DNA of 64,000 bases from Candidatus Thiodiazotropha sp. (ex Epidulcina cf. delphinae) (GCA_025656455.1 JAHXHS010000009.1:1-64000), one strand, 5' to 3'. Numbered from the stretch's first letter, positions 39,073 through 47,950 are shown. Numbers and translations: made by a program. Notes: generated by a model from the letters alone, not told the origin.

Positions 39073-39661
39073 GTTTCTATCCTTATATAGAAAATAGTGG
39101 CAGATTAAAAACTCATTTTAGGTTGTTTTCCGGCTCGCCCGGTAACACTGAAAAAATATAACGCAAACATCGCCATGAAGCGCAAAGGACGCAAAGAGTC
39201 CAGACATATCAATCAACTGGCTTTGCGTTATAAAGCCCTGTTTATTGAAGGACGCTAACTAGGGCCTGTTAACACTAATTTGATAGTCACTGCCAAGACC
39301 CTGTTTTTGTCCAGCAAGGCAGAAGGAGCGCCGTGTAGCTGGGTCTACATAAGCGACTGATAACGCCGCTGGGCGAAAACAGGGCCTTGGCCCTTCGGGT
39401 TGCGCCTGAAAAAGCGCCACTCGGCGTTACTCGTCGCTTATTTGGAACAACCAAACTACGCTCCTCGTGCCTTGATTGGCGCTTTTTCAGGCACAACAGT
39501 GGCTATCAAATTAGTGTTAACAGGCCCTAGTGTCCGTCCATAAACTACAGCGCTCGTCATTCCGGCGCATGCCGGAATCCAGTCAGTCGTTGAATTCCCT
39601 GGATCCCGGCATGCGCCGGGATGACATGGCTTAAAATAAAGTGTGCGTTTCTGGACAGACA
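39073..39661. other. Element-filled gap between gcvT and gcvH
   Basis: No gene seen. From gcvH outward it holds the ATATAACGCAAACATCGCCATGAA repeat (39156-39179), a family 1 palindrome (39259-39530) and a family 5 palindrome (39527-39665) joined through a common CTAG. Together these place several very stable hairpins inside what is normally one operon. Confidence 0.75.
39259..39530. repeat. Palindromic element, family 1, copy b (composite)
   Basis: 272 bp between CTAG sites, ends TAGGGCCTGTTAACACTAATTTGATAGTCACTG with perfect complement at the right up to small changes. It contains two hairpin modules: one with CCCTGTTTTTGTCCAGCAAGGC...GCCGCTGGGCGAAAACAGGG (about 39299-39385), and one with GCGCCTGAAAAAGCGCC...GGCGCTTTTTCAGGC (about 39404-39492). 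The latter type is also in copy d. Confidence 0.9.
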
Positions 39662-39665
39662 CTAA
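39527..39665. repeat. Palindromic element, family 5 (TAGTGTCCGTCCA ends)
   Basis: 139 bp. Left CTAGTGTCCGTCCATAAAC, right GTTTCTGGACAGACACTAA. Interior contains opposed CATTCCGGCGCATGCCGGAATCCAG and CTGGATCCCGGCATGCGCCGGGATGAC palindromes. Left CTAG is shared with the preceding family 1 element; the right CTA (39662-39664) is the gcvT stop codon on the minus strand. A related interior sits at 55517-55667. Confidence 0.85.
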
Positions 39666-40753
39666 CTAAAGAGTGCCTTGCCATTCCGGGCAAAAGGGGG
39701 CTTGACCACCCGCGCCGCCACCCGTTTACCGCGGATCTCGACCTCACAGCTTTCACCGATATCCGGCTCGACGCGGGCCAAGGCGATGGATCGCTCCAGG
39801 GTGGGAGCGAATCCGCCAGAGGTGATCTCGCCGATCTGCCGCTGCCCGACAAACAGTTTCAGATGGTTGCGCAACACCCCGCGCCCGGTCAACAGCAAAC
39901 CGACGAAGCGCTTTTTTTGCGAATCTTTGCGTTGCCGCTCCAAGACTGAACGGCCGACAAAATCACGATCATCAGGCTCCCAGGCTATGGTCCACCCCAA
40001 TCCGGCCTCCAGTGGGGAGGTCTCCTCGTCCATGTCGGAACCGTAGAGATTCATGCCCGCTTCCAGGCGTAGCGTGTCCCGCGCACCCAGTCCGCAGGGA
40101 GCGACTCCCGCTTCGCTCAGCCGTTGCCAGAAATCGGCTGCCTGATCCCCCGGCAACATGATCTCAAACCCGTCTTCCCCGGTATAGCCGGTGCGGGCGA
40201 GAAACCAGTCGCCATCGGCGATCGCATTGAAGGGCTTCAGTTCAGCACCGACCTGTTGCAGACCGGCGGACAATAAGGGAAGCGCCTTGGCCCTCGCATT
40301 CGGACCCTGTACCGCGATCATCGCCAGATCCCGGCGCGGAGTGATGGTGACATCATAATCGCCAGACTGTCGTTCCAGCCAGGCCAGATCCTTCTCGGTG
40401 GTGCCGGCATTCACCACCATCCGATACCACTCATCGTTCAGATAGTAGACGATCAGATCATCCACCACGCCACCCTGTGGGTTGAGCATGCAGGAGTAGA
40501 GCGCCTTGCCGCTTGCCTTCAATCGCTCGACATCGTTGGCCAACAGATACCGCAAGTAGGATTTAACCCCACCGCCTTTGAGATCGACCACGGTCATGTG
40601 GGAGACATCGAACATGCCTGCATCGCGCCGCACCTGATGATGCTCCTCCAACTGCGAGCCATAGTGCAAAGGCATATCCCAACCACCGAAAGGCACCAGT
40701 CGGGCGCCCATGGCCTGATGCTTCTCATATAGAACGGTCTGCTTACTCATCAC
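39662..40753 (-). CDS. gcvT: Glycine cleavage system T protein (aminomethyltransferase)
   Basis: Transfers the one-carbon unit from aminomethyl-GcvH to tetrahydrofolate, releasing ammonia. 363 aa. Motifs: [64 protein letters not shown] and [19 protein letters not shown]. First gene behind the glycine riboswitch. Its TAG stop coincides with the border of the family 5 element. Confidence 0.97.
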   Translation of the reverse strand: MMSKQTVLYEKHQAMGARLVPFGGWDMPLHYGSQLEEHHQVRRDAGMFDVSHMTVVDLKGGGVKSYLRYLLANDVERLKASGKALYSCMLNPQGGVVDDLIVYYLNDEWYRMVVNAGTTEKDLAWLERQSGDYDVTITPRRDLAMIAVQGPNARAKALPLLSAGLQQVGAELKPFNAIADGDWFLARTGYTGEDGFEIMLPGDQAADFWQRLSEAGVAPCGLGARDTLRLEAGMNLYGSDMDEETSPLEAGLGWTIAWEPDDRDFVGRSVLERQRKDSQKKRFVGLLLTGRGVLRNHLKLFVGQRQIGEITSGGFAPTLERSIALARVEPDIGESCEVEIRGKRVAARVVKPPFARNGKALFS

Positions 40754-40770
40754 TCTCTCCCGGTTTAAAA

Positions 40771-40814
40771 CGCAAAAAAGGGCGGCGCAGGAGATTCATC
40801 CCCTGCGCCGCCCC
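40771..40814 (-). terminator. Rho-independent terminator/expression platform of the glycine riboswitch
   Basis: On the minus strand GGGGCGGCGCAGGGGATGAATC pairs back with CTCCTGCGCCGCCC, followed by TTTTTTGCGTTTT. It lies between aptamer 2 and the gcvT ribosome-binding site, so glycine binding probably relieves termination and switches the gcv genes on. Confidence 0.85.
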
Positions 40815-41031
40815 TCTGTCCAAAACCTGAGAGTTTGGCGCTAAAAACCTGAGTCCGTAAGCGCCTGCCCCGTCGGTGGGTGTCGTCACACCACTCTCCA
40901 GAGTCGACCTAAGTCCTGACCTGAATCCGTGGTTCAGGCCTCTGCTCGGACTTCCCCCCACGGTCCTTTTGCCTGAGCGATTCCGGGCGGGATTGCGCCT
41001 TCGGCGCCGGTTGTCACCGGCCTCTCCCACG
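40811..41031 (-). ncRNA. Tandem glycine riboswitch
   Basis: Minus-strand RNA upstream of gcvT shows two consecutive glycine aptamers. Aptamer 1 (about 41028 to 40950) begins GGGAGAGGCCGG and ends with CGCUCAGGCAAAAGGACCGUGGGGG-like sequence. Aptamer 2 (about 40902 to 40815) contains CUCUGGAGAG, GACACCCACCGACGGGGCAGGC and the 3' ACUCUCAGGUUUUGGACAGAGG end. The CUCAGGYAAAAGGAC and CCGA(C/A)GGGGCA consensus pieces are diagnostic for the gcvT-type riboswitch. A terminator follows. Confidence 0.93.
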
Positions 41032-41110
41032 GGGGTGGATCGAGGGGAAGACTATACCCTGCCGTCCCCTGCTTGCCAATCGTATTAACCCAATATAGTT
41101 GGTTGCCGGG

Positions 41111-41275
41111 TTAGGGCCTGTTAACACTAATCGGATTGCCACTGCCAGGGGCCATTTTTCACCCAGCGGCGTTATCACTCGCTCATGTAGCCGGGCTACA
41201 CCACGCTCGTTCTGCCTTGCTGGGTAAAAAATGGCCCCTGGCAGTGGCAATCCGATTAGTGTTAACAGGCCCTAA
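41111..41275. repeat. Palindromic element, family 1, copy c
   Basis: 165 bp between TTAG and CTAA. Ends TAGGGCCTGTTAACACTAATCGGATTGCCACTG and complement. One internal hairpin module: CCATTTTTCACCCAGC...TGTAGCCGGGCTACA...GCTGGGTAAAAAATGG. The same module occurs almost unchanged in copy d and as a half in copy a. Lies between the glycine riboswitch and the DUF4382 gene. Confidence 0.92.
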
Positions 41276-41283
41276 TAAAAACC

Positions 41284-42897
41284 TCACAAACGCTGGTCAT
41301 CGATGATCACCAGATCGCTCGCCGTCAACCCTCCCGCTTCACAGATACCCTTGACTCCCACGGACTGCCCAGCCTCCGCCACGCCGTCAGGAATGATATC
41401 CACCGTGTCATCCGTGATGATCACTGTGGTCACGTTGACACTATCCGCTAGGGTTACGAACAGATCGCCGACCAGACCACAGGGCGTGGAGCCCGCTTCA
41501 GGGGTCAGAATAAAACCGTCCGTCTCCACGCTGGCGACCGATCCCTCCGCTGCCGCCTGGCTTGCGTTTGAGGTATCGACAATCACCACCGCGGCCTTGA
41601 GCGAATCCGTCGCGGGCTGCCGCACACCATCGACCTGAAGCAGACGAGGCACGGTGATCGCCGTATAGTCGAGAAGCTCGCCATGCTTGGTGATGATGCG
41701 GGTACCGTTATAGCCCACCGGGTCTTGCAGTTCGACGGCCAGCAATTCAGCCGCCTCGGTGGTCATGGTAAAGCCCTGTGTATCGGCATCGGAGGCGACC
41801 GCACCCTCGATCTGCGAAAAATCCCCCATCTCCACGGCCAACCCGTCGAGCGCCATGCGCGGTCGATGATCCCGAATGATCACCCCCTCCTCGTCGATCA
41901 GCACGGCATCGGCGGGGAGCGATGCCTCCAGTTCGTCGCACAATCCGGCCTCGGGCTGATCCACTGGCTCGACACCTGTCAACCAGACACGGCATTCACC
42001 GGACGGCGGGAAGGCGTCGGACGGAATATCGAGATCCTCATCGGGATAATCAAACGAGCGATGGAGACCGACCACTATGGCAGGGTTACCGACATTGCCC
42101 TCATTCAGCAACTCGTCCAATGGACGCGCATCACCTTGATAGGCCGGGTCGGCATTTACAAAGAAGGCCGAATCCGCGCCAAGAAAGACCTTAACGCAGT
42201 CCCGGTCATCATCCTGGCCGGCCGGGAGCGCATCGCACAGCAGCAGCGAGTCGGTGTCATCATCGACCCCGGCTATTACCCCATCCACGCGCACCAGTCG
42301 GCCGGTGAATTCAGCATCCAGGACATCGACGAAGATGACGGGACGGAAATTAAAGACATCCCTGTTACCCCGTTTCACGATATGGATGGAATTTCCCGCA
42401 TCCAGATCGAGCTGCAGGGTAATCGATCCGCCCTCCGTCAGGGTGAAACAACCGCGAGCCTGCAGATCAAGCTTCCCGTTCCCCGGCAGTTTCGGATAGT
42501 GGCTCGTCCCATCCTCGGCAAGCACCAGCTCCAGCCCATCCGGGTTAGCGAGGGTCAGGCGAATCTTGCAATAACTGCCCGCGGGCACACTATCCTGGAA
42601 GGCGAAAGGCATGGATTCATTGCGCAGACTGAGCAGATCGACAGTCTCGGCAGGCCCATCGAAGATCTCCACCCGACCCGCATCCCCGCCGATCAATTCT
42701 ATGCGTTCGATGGTGGCGTTGATGGCAGAGAACAGTTCGGGATCGGCCGGGGCGTCTGTCAGCATGATGCCGACAGACCCGGTTCCGCCGGATGATGTAT
42801 CCTGCGAATCACCCCCGCCACCACAAGCGGAGACCAGTGCGACACAAAACAAGACCCATAGCGAATTGAGAATCCTATCGGAATGGAGAGTTTTCAT
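41284..42897 (-). CDS. DUF4382-domain lipoprotein
   Basis: 537-aa predicted lipoprotein: ATG 42897, lipobox VSAC followed by a GGGGD linker. An N-terminal DUF4382 domain (SVGIMLTDAPADPELFSAINATIERIELIGG ... GNSIHIVKRGNRDVFNFRPVIFVDV) is followed by repeated DUF5666-like beta segments (VDGVIAGVDDDTDSLLLCDA, VEGSVASVETDGFILTPEAG-like). No enzymatic motif. Cell-envelope anchored; function unknown. A family 1 element ends 8 bp beyond its stop. Confidence 0.8.
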   Translation of the reverse strand: MKTLHSDRILNSLWVLFCVALVSACGGGGDSQDTSSGGTGSVGIMLTDAPADPELFSAINATIERIELIGGDAGRVEIFDGPAETVDLLSLRNESMPFAFQDSVPAGSYCKIRLTLANPDGLELVLAEDGTSHYPKLPGNGKLDLQARGCFTLTEGGSITLQLDLDAGNSIHIVKRGNRDVFNFRPVIFVDVLDAEFTGRLVRVDGVIAGVDDDTDSLLLCDALPAGQDDDRDCVKVFLGADSAFFVNADPAYQGDARPLDELLNEGNVGNPAIVVGLHRSFDYPDEDLDIPSDAFPPSGECRVWLTGVEPVDQPEAGLCDELEASLPADAVLIDEEGVIIRDHRPRMALDGLAVEMGDFSQIEGAVASDADTQGFTMTTEAAELLAVELQDPVGYNGTRIITKHGELLDYTAITVPRLLQVDGVRQPATDSLKAAVVIVDTSNASQAAAEGSVASVETDGFILTPEAGSTPCGLVGDLFVTLADSVNVTTVIITDDTVDIIPDGVAEAGQSVGVKGICEAGGLTASDLVIIDDQRL

Positions 42898-43064
42898 CTT
42901 TGCCCCCAATTGCAGCGTGAAAATAGCCAACCAATGAGAAAACAAATACATCAATTCTAACCCAAAACCAATGACTCTCTCGTTCAATCGGGACTTAATT
43001 CCCACTTTTTTCCCAACTCGTAGAATTTAAAGACTTGGCTCTTCAGGAAAATATGCAACCGAAG

Positions 43065-43131
43065 CTACAACAACGAAGGCAGGGAATAAGACAAGCAGTT
43101 TGGGATAATTTATTTTTGCCGCAGCCCTTAG
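43065..43131. repeat. Family 4 palindromic element, right-half fragment
   Basis: Resembles the right half of 20487-20652 and 55228-55393 (AACCGAAGCTACAACAA, AAGGCxGGxAAxAAGACAAG, CAGTTTGGG) but with several mismatches and no left half. A decayed or truncated copy. Confidence 0.75.
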
Positions 43132-43213
43132 AAACCCGTAGGTCACGTTGCGCAGCTACGTGACACCCCCATTGAGTCAGGTAGCCGCTCCGCGTCAACC
43201 TGACCTACGACTG
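43131..43213. repeat. Dispersed 83-bp hairpin repeat, copy 2
   Basis: Differs from 15241-15323 at about four positions. Begins exactly where the family 4 fragment ends and finishes 12 bp before the ubiI stop codon. Confidence 0.85.
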
Positions 43214-43225
43214 AACCCGACAATA

Positions 43226-44443
43226 TCACTTGGCAAGCCTCGGTAGATCGCCACCTAACCCCATCGCCCGGCGCACCAGTTGTTGCTTGATGAAACCCGA
43301 CCGGTCCGCCAGGCTCAGGCCTAGATTCCGCAACAGCCTGAGAGGCAACACCTCATTGCTGAAGAGACGCTTGAAGGCGTCCATTGCCCCTAACATGGCC
43401 ATATTCGGCCCCTTTCTGGCGCGCTCGTAGCGCCGAAGCGTGGCCGTTGAGCCTATCCGCCTGCCCGCCCTGCGCGCATCGATCACCGTCTCGGCCAAGG
43501 TCGCGGCATCCAGGAAGCCCAGATTGACGCCCTGCCCCGCCAATGGGTGTATCGCATGGGCGGCATCCCCCACCAACGCCAGACCGGGACGGATATAGGT
43601 CTCGGCATGCCCGAGGCGCAGCGGAAAGACGCCCCGTGGCCCAACCTCCCGGATCTCTCCCAGGATGGCTTCACTGGCCTGGGTCAACGCCCGACAGAAT
43701 GCCGCATCATCCAGGGCCGTCAGCGCCTCCGCCTGTTGCGGCGAGGTAGACCAGACAATGGAGCAGCGCCCGTCATCGATGGGCAAAAACGCCAACGGCC
43801 CGGTCTTCATGAAACGCTGCCAAGCAGTATACCGATGGGATAGGGTAGGCCTGATGGTGGCGACTATGGCGTGCTGATCGTAGTCCCAACCCCGGGTGCC
43901 TATGTTTGCCATTTGCCGCAGCTGGGAATCGCGCCCGTCAGCCGCAACGATCAGTTCCGAGGTCAACCGGCCACCATCCTGCAACACCACCGCAGGCGCA
44001 TCCCCCGTCTGCAGCTCACTGACCTGGGCGGGATAACGTAAGGTGACATTCGAAAGCGACTCCAACCGCTCCCATAATGCCAATTGGGTCACACGGTTTT
44101 CCACGATATGCCCCAGATCGGGCTCGCCGATTTCAGCGGCGCTGAAATGGATACGACCGCTGCCGCCCGCATCCCACACCTGCATATCCGTATAGGGGCT
44201 GACACGTCTCTTGACCATATCCGGCCAGACCTGAAGGTTTTCGAGCATTCGCTGTGAAGCGCGGGTAAGCGCGGAGACGCGAAGATCGACCTCATCCGAA
44301 GGCCAACTGCGTTGCGGCTCCCGCACCTCCAGCAGGCATACCTCAAAACCGGCCCCGGCAACGGCGCAACCCAGCGCGGCGCCCACCATGCCGCCGCCTA
44401 CGATGAGTAAATCGTACTGATCGACGTGTTCAGAATTCGTCAA
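43226..44443 (-). CDS. ubiI: UbiI-like ubiquinone FAD-dependent hydroxylase
   Basis: Flavoprotein monooxygenase of the UbiH/UbiF/UbiI family, likely C5 hydroxylation in ubiquinone synthesis. FAD motifs: DLLIVGGGMVGAALGCAVAGAGFEVCLLE (GxGxxG), VAADGRDSQLR and ALVGDAAHAIHPLAGQGVNLGFLDA. The frame extends upstream, but the TTG at 44443 (LTNSEHVDQYD) places the start at the GGG motif and overlaps the ubiH stop by 14 bp; 405 aa. The UbiI name rests on the conserved pepP-ubiH-ubiI order. Confidence 0.9.
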   Translation of the reverse strand: MTNSEHVDQYDLLIVGGGMVGAALGCAVAGAGFEVCLLEVREPQRSWPSDEVDLRVSALTRASQRMLENLQVWPDMVKRRVSPYTDMQVWDAGGSGRIHFSAAEIGEPDLGHIVENRVTQLALWERLESLSNVTLRYPAQVSELQTGDAPAVVLQDGGRLTSELIVAADGRDSQLRQMANIGTRGWDYDQHAIVATIRPTLSHRYTAWQRFMKTGPLAFLPIDDGRCSIVWSTSPQQAEALTALDDAAFCRALTQASEAILGEIREVGPRGVFPLRLGHAETYIRPGLALVGDAAHAIHPLAGQGVNLGFLDAATLAETVIDARRAGRRIGSTATLRRYERARKGPNMAMLGAMDAFKRLFSNEVLPLRLLRNLGLSLADRSGFIKQQLVRRAMGLGGDLPRLAK

Positions 44444-45665
44444 GAGAGACCCCCCTGCCCAGTCGCGGCAGACGACCATTGATGCCCATGAACTGCCTTG
44501 CCACAAGATGTTTGAGACCGGGCGCGATATCCATGCCGACCAATCCAAGATTGCGCAGCAATCTCAACGGCGCGAAAGGATTGGCAAAAAATCGCGCCAG
44601 ACTGTCGGTAATCACGGCAACCGCATGCTGGTCTTTTCTACGCCATTGCTCGTAGGCTTGCAGCAGCGAAAGATCACCTGGATCCTGGCCAGCCCGTGCG
44701 GCGTCGCACAACAGATCAGCCAGCACCGCCACATCCCGTAGTCCGAGATTGAACCCCTGACCGGTCACCGGATGGATGGCATGGGCCGCATTACCGATCA
44801 GGGCCACACGGGGTCGGACCTGTTCGCAAGCCTGGCGCAATCGCAACGGATAGGCGACCCGCTTCCCCAAATCTCCCAACCTTCCCAATCGATAACCGAA
44901 ACGTTGCTGCAACCTGGCGAGAAAGCGCTCATCCTCCAGCGCCATCAGTTCCGCCACCTCCTCATCCTTTGCCGTCCAGACCAGAGAGAGACGATCCTCG
45001 GTCATCGGCAGGATCGCCAGGGGTCCGGTATCGGTGAAACGCTCATAGGCGGTTCCCCGGTGGGATCGTTCGCTACGCAGATTAGCGATGATCGCCGTCT
45101 GCCCGTAAGCCTTCTCCTTCAGGGGAATCGACATCAACCGCCTGACCTGGGAATCGCCGCCATCGGCAGCCACCAGTAGACGACTGGTGATTCGTCGTTG
45201 AGTGTCATCCTGATCCAGCATGACTTCGACTTCATCTCCACTCACAGCGAAGCTTTTCAACCGGGCAGGGCAGATCAGCTCCACCGCAGATCGCTGTTCC
45301 AGTGCCTGCAACAACGCCTGACCAAGAGCGCGCGCCGTCACCACATAACCCAATGCGGCGACGCCCTCCTGACGATGATTCAACCGAGCAAAGCCGAAAT
45401 GGCCACGGTCCGAGATATGGATATCCTGAATCGGTTGGGCCGCCGGCGCAATGCGCTCCCAGACTCCCATTGCCTTGAGAATCACATGACTGCCCCAGGA
45501 GAGCGCGATGACTCGGTCATCGAAACTGGGTTGGGTGGCCGATGCCAACGGCCAGGCCTCGATGACGCCAATGCTGAACCCCTGCCCGCTGAGCGCGTGC
45601 GCCAGACTGGCGCCCACCATCCCCCCGCCGACAATCAAGATATCGAATCGCTCCGCCATGCTCAT
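44430..45665 (-). CDS. ubiH: UbiH-like ubiquinone FAD-dependent hydroxylase
   Basis: 411-aa flavoprotein hydroxylase for ubiquinone ring C1 (2-polyprenyl-6-methoxyphenol hydroxylation). FAD motifs: DILIVGGGMVGASLAHALSGQG, LVAADGGDSQVRR and ALIGNAAHAIHPVTGQGFNLGLRDV. ATGA overlap with pepP upstream; ubiI follows. Assigned UbiH rather than UbiI from its position directly after pepP. Confidence 0.92.
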   Translation of the reverse strand: MSMAERFDILIVGGGMVGASLAHALSGQGFSIGVIEAWPLASATQPSFDDRVIALSWGSHVILKAMGVWERIAPAAQPIQDIHISDRGHFGFARLNHRQEGVAALGYVVTARALGQALLQALEQRSAVELICPARLKSFAVSGDEVEVMLDQDDTQRRITSRLLVAADGGDSQVRRLMSIPLKEKAYGQTAIIANLRSERSHRGTAYERFTDTGPLAILPMTEDRLSLVWTAKDEEVAELMALEDERFLARLQQRFGYRLGRLGDLGKRVAYPLRLRQACEQVRPRVALIGNAAHAIHPVTGQGFNLGLRDVAVLADLLCDAARAGQDPGDLSLLQAYEQWRRKDQHAVAVITDSLARFFANPFAPLRLLRNLGLVGMDIAPGLKHLVARQFMGINGRLPRLGRGVSLDEF

Positions 45666-46969
45666 GCCGCCATGATAGACTCTATCTCTTCCACTGATTT
45701 AGGAAGGTCCTTGGTGAGGATCTCGCAACCCTCCCGGGTTACCACCACGTCATCCTCTACCCGAATGCCTATATTCCACCACTTCTTGGCGACACCCTTG
45801 CTCCCCGCCGGAATATAGAGGCCCGGTTCGATCGTCAAGGTCATGCCAGGCTCCAGTAAGCGCCAAGTCCCGTCCACTTTGTAATCACCCACGTCATGAA
45901 CATCCATGCCGATCCAGTGCCCGGTGCGATGGGGGAAAAAGGTCTTATATTTCTCCTCACGAATCAGCTTTGCCACCGAGCCCTTTAGAATTCCCAGTTT
46001 AACCAACCCTCGGGTAATGGTGCGCACGGCTGCATCGTGAGGATCATTCCAGTGATTGCCGGGTTTGACCTTGGCGATGGCGGCCTCCTGAGCGGCCAAC
46101 ACCAATTCATATAACTGCCGTTGGCTATCACTGAAACGCCCGTTCACCGGATAGGTGCGGGTAATATCCGAAGCGTAGTAATCGAGCTCACACCCGGCAT
46201 CGATCAGTAACAACTGCTTGTCCTCCAGCTTATCCTTGTTATCGATGTAGTGCAGGGTACAGGCATTCGCTCCCACGCCGACAATCGGCGGATATGCCTG
46301 AGCCTTGGCGCCATGGTGCGAACACTCACGTACGAACTCGGCCTCCAGCTGATACTCCCAAACCCCTGACTCACAAGCCAGCATCACCTTTCTATGGGCC
46401 TTGGCGGAGATACGCGCCGCCTGGCGCATGGCCTTGAGTTCGGAACGGCTTTTAAACAACCGCATTTCATGCAGGTAGTGATCCAGGGCAATGATCTCCA
46501 CCGGTCCATGCACGCCACTGCGGGATTCACAACGAATGGCGTTGATCCACTCAGACAAACGCTTATCGAATTGGGGATTGCACCCCATCACATAGAAGAC
46601 TCGCTCGCACTGCTCCAGCATGCGCGGCAGGATGTCATCCAAGTCACCGATCGGAAAGGAGTCATCGGCGCCATAGTCGCTACAGGCGCCCTCCTGCCCG
46701 GCCCGAAAACCATCCCACAGCTCCTTCGTCGGATCGCGCTCACGATTGAACAGAATGTACTCCGCCTGCTTGCGTCCGGGGATGAGGACAAGCACGGCTT
46801 CAGGCTCGGGGAACCCGGTCAAATAGTAAAAGTCACTGTCCGGCCGATAAGGGTAATGCACATCCCTGTTGCGAATCAGCAGCGGCGCTGTCGGTAGAAT
46901 GGCGATGCTGCCGGGACCCATCATCCGTATCAGTTCACGGCGGCGCCGTTTGAATTCACTCGCCAGCAT
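45662..46969 (-). CDS. pepP: Xaa-Pro aminopeptidase PepP
   Basis: Dinuclear-metal (M24B) aminopeptidase removing N-terminal residues before proline. 435 aa. Metal ligands in LLIDAGCELDYYASDITRTYPVNG, TGHWIGMDVHDVG and the Glu residues of MTLTIEPGLY and VRVEDDVVV-type strands. Two in-frame ATGs (46975 and 46969) are possible; GGGAGA touches the first and is 6 bp from the second, favouring 46969. Overlaps the ygfB 3' end. Confidence 0.96.
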   Translation of the reverse strand: MLASEFKRRRRELIRMMGPGSIAILPTAPLLIRNRDVHYPYRPDSDFYYLTGFPEPEAVLVLIPGRKQAEYILFNRERDPTKELWDGFRAGQEGACSDYGADDSFPIGDLDDILPRMLEQCERVFYVMGCNPQFDKRLSEWINAIRCESRSGVHGPVEIIALDHYLHEMRLFKSRSELKAMRQAARISAKAHRKVMLACESGVWEYQLEAEFVRECSHHGAKAQAYPPIVGVGANACTLHYIDNKDKLEDKQLLLIDAGCELDYYASDITRTYPVNGRFSDSQRQLYELVLAAQEAAIAKVKPGNHWNDPHDAAVRTITRGLVKLGILKGSVAKLIREEKYKTFFPHRTGHWIGMDVHDVGDYKVDGTWRLLEPGMTLTIEPGLYIPAGSKGVAKKWWNIGIRVEDDVVVTREGCEILTKDLPKSVEEIESIMAA

Positions 46970-47522
46970 GATCATTCTCCCGATTTTTGGCCAAATCCCC
47001 CCAGATAAGCAGGGTCACAACCTTGAGGAACTCCTGCAATTCGGAATAGGCCTGCTCCGTCGCCTCGCCTGCGTCAAGGGAGTCATAGTCAAGCCGGGTA
47101 AAATGGGAGATATCCTGTAACGCCTCTTTGGCATCGCCAACCAGTTGCTGTTCTGAGATACCGGCCATGCCCAGTCCGTAAAGATAGCCTTCGCACCAAT
47201 CGCGCAACCCCTTGGCCCGATCTGTGATAGGCCGGGAATCGTCCGGCAGGAAGGGCATGAAAGAGAGATCCTCCCGGACTATCCGCTCCCGGGTGGCGAA
47301 GTAGAGTTGGCCGATCAACGCCCTGGCCTCGCGCGCCGACAGATCATCCCGCGGTCGACCCTCGAACAGCGCCTCCATCCACTCCACATGGCCCTGGCTG
47401 GGACCGGCGCAGATCAAACCACTGATCACGCCGTGGATCTCACTCGCCCCAAGATCGAGGCCGATTGCATCCAACGCCCCTTCGAGGCACAAGTATTCAG
47501 GCATCGGGTTATTCTCTGTCAT
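46956..47522 (-). CDS. ygfB: YgfB/UPF0149-family protein
   Basis: 188-aa all-helical YecA/YgfB-like protein (EYLCLEGALDAIGLDLGASEIHGVISGLIC; WCEGYLYGLGMAGI). YgfB homologues are linked to regulation in Pseudomonas, but the role here is unknown. The frame extends upstream to 47651; the ATG at 47522 (MTENNPMPEY) matches the family start. First gene of ygfB-pepP-ubiH-ubiI, divergent from the zapB-like and zapA genes. Confidence 0.93.
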   Translation of the reverse strand: MTENNPMPEYLCLEGALDAIGLDLGASEIHGVISGLICAGPSQGHVEWMEALFEGRPRDDLSAREARALIGQLYFATRERIVREDLSFMPFLPDDSRPITDRAKGLRDWCEGYLYGLGMAGISEQQLVGDAKEALQDISHFTRLDYDSLDAGEATEQAYSELQEFLKVVTLLIWGDLAKNRENDHAGE

Positions 47523-47676
47523 GCAATGTTCCGCTGGCTCCCCTATCATTGGCAACAAATCATAACATGCAGCCCTAGGGTAGTGCTTGGAAAGGGCGCG
47601 CCATTTCCTGCGGACTGCACCTTGCCTTGGGTGATGTGGGGCACACTGCATCCTAAGTTATTAGGTTGACGGAGTA

Positions 47677-47947
47677 CTAGGGCTTGTTAACACTAATCGG
47701 GTTGTCACTGTTGCGCCTGAAAAAGCCCCAATCAAGGCGCGAGGAGCGCGGTTTGGTCGCTCCAAATAAGCGACGAGCAACGCCGAGTGGGGCTTTTTCA
47801 GGCGCAACCCGAAGGGCCAGGTGCCATTTTTCACCCAGCGGCGTTATCACTCGCTCATGTAGCCGGGCTACACCACGCTCGTTCTGCCTTGCTGGGTAAA
47901 AAATGGCGCCTGGCAGTGACAATCCGATTAGTGTTAACAGGCCCTAG
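47677..47947. repeat. Palindromic element, family 1, copy d (composite)
   Basis: 271 bp between CTAG sites. Ends TAGGGCTTGTTAACACTAATCGGGTTGTCACTG and complement (two mismatches). It carries two hairpin modules in tandem: GCGCCTGAAAAAGCCCC...GGGGCTTTTTCAGGCGC (about 47713-47808, as in copy b) and CCATTTTTCACCCAGC...GCTGGGTAAAAAATGG (about 47823-47907, as in copy c). Confidence 0.92.
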
Positions 47948-47950
47948 AGA

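Larger units (their letters stand above)
42898..43225. other. Intergenic region with repeat fragments
   Basis: No gene seen. Holds the right half of a family 4 element (about 43065-43131, GCAACCGAAGCTACAACAAC...GCCGCAGCCCTTA), abutted by the 83-bp hairpin repeat copy 2 (43131-43213). Confidence 0.7.

Noticed and set aside
40743..41088. Frames on both strands upstream of gcvT
   Set aside because: They read through the glycine riboswitch and terminator.
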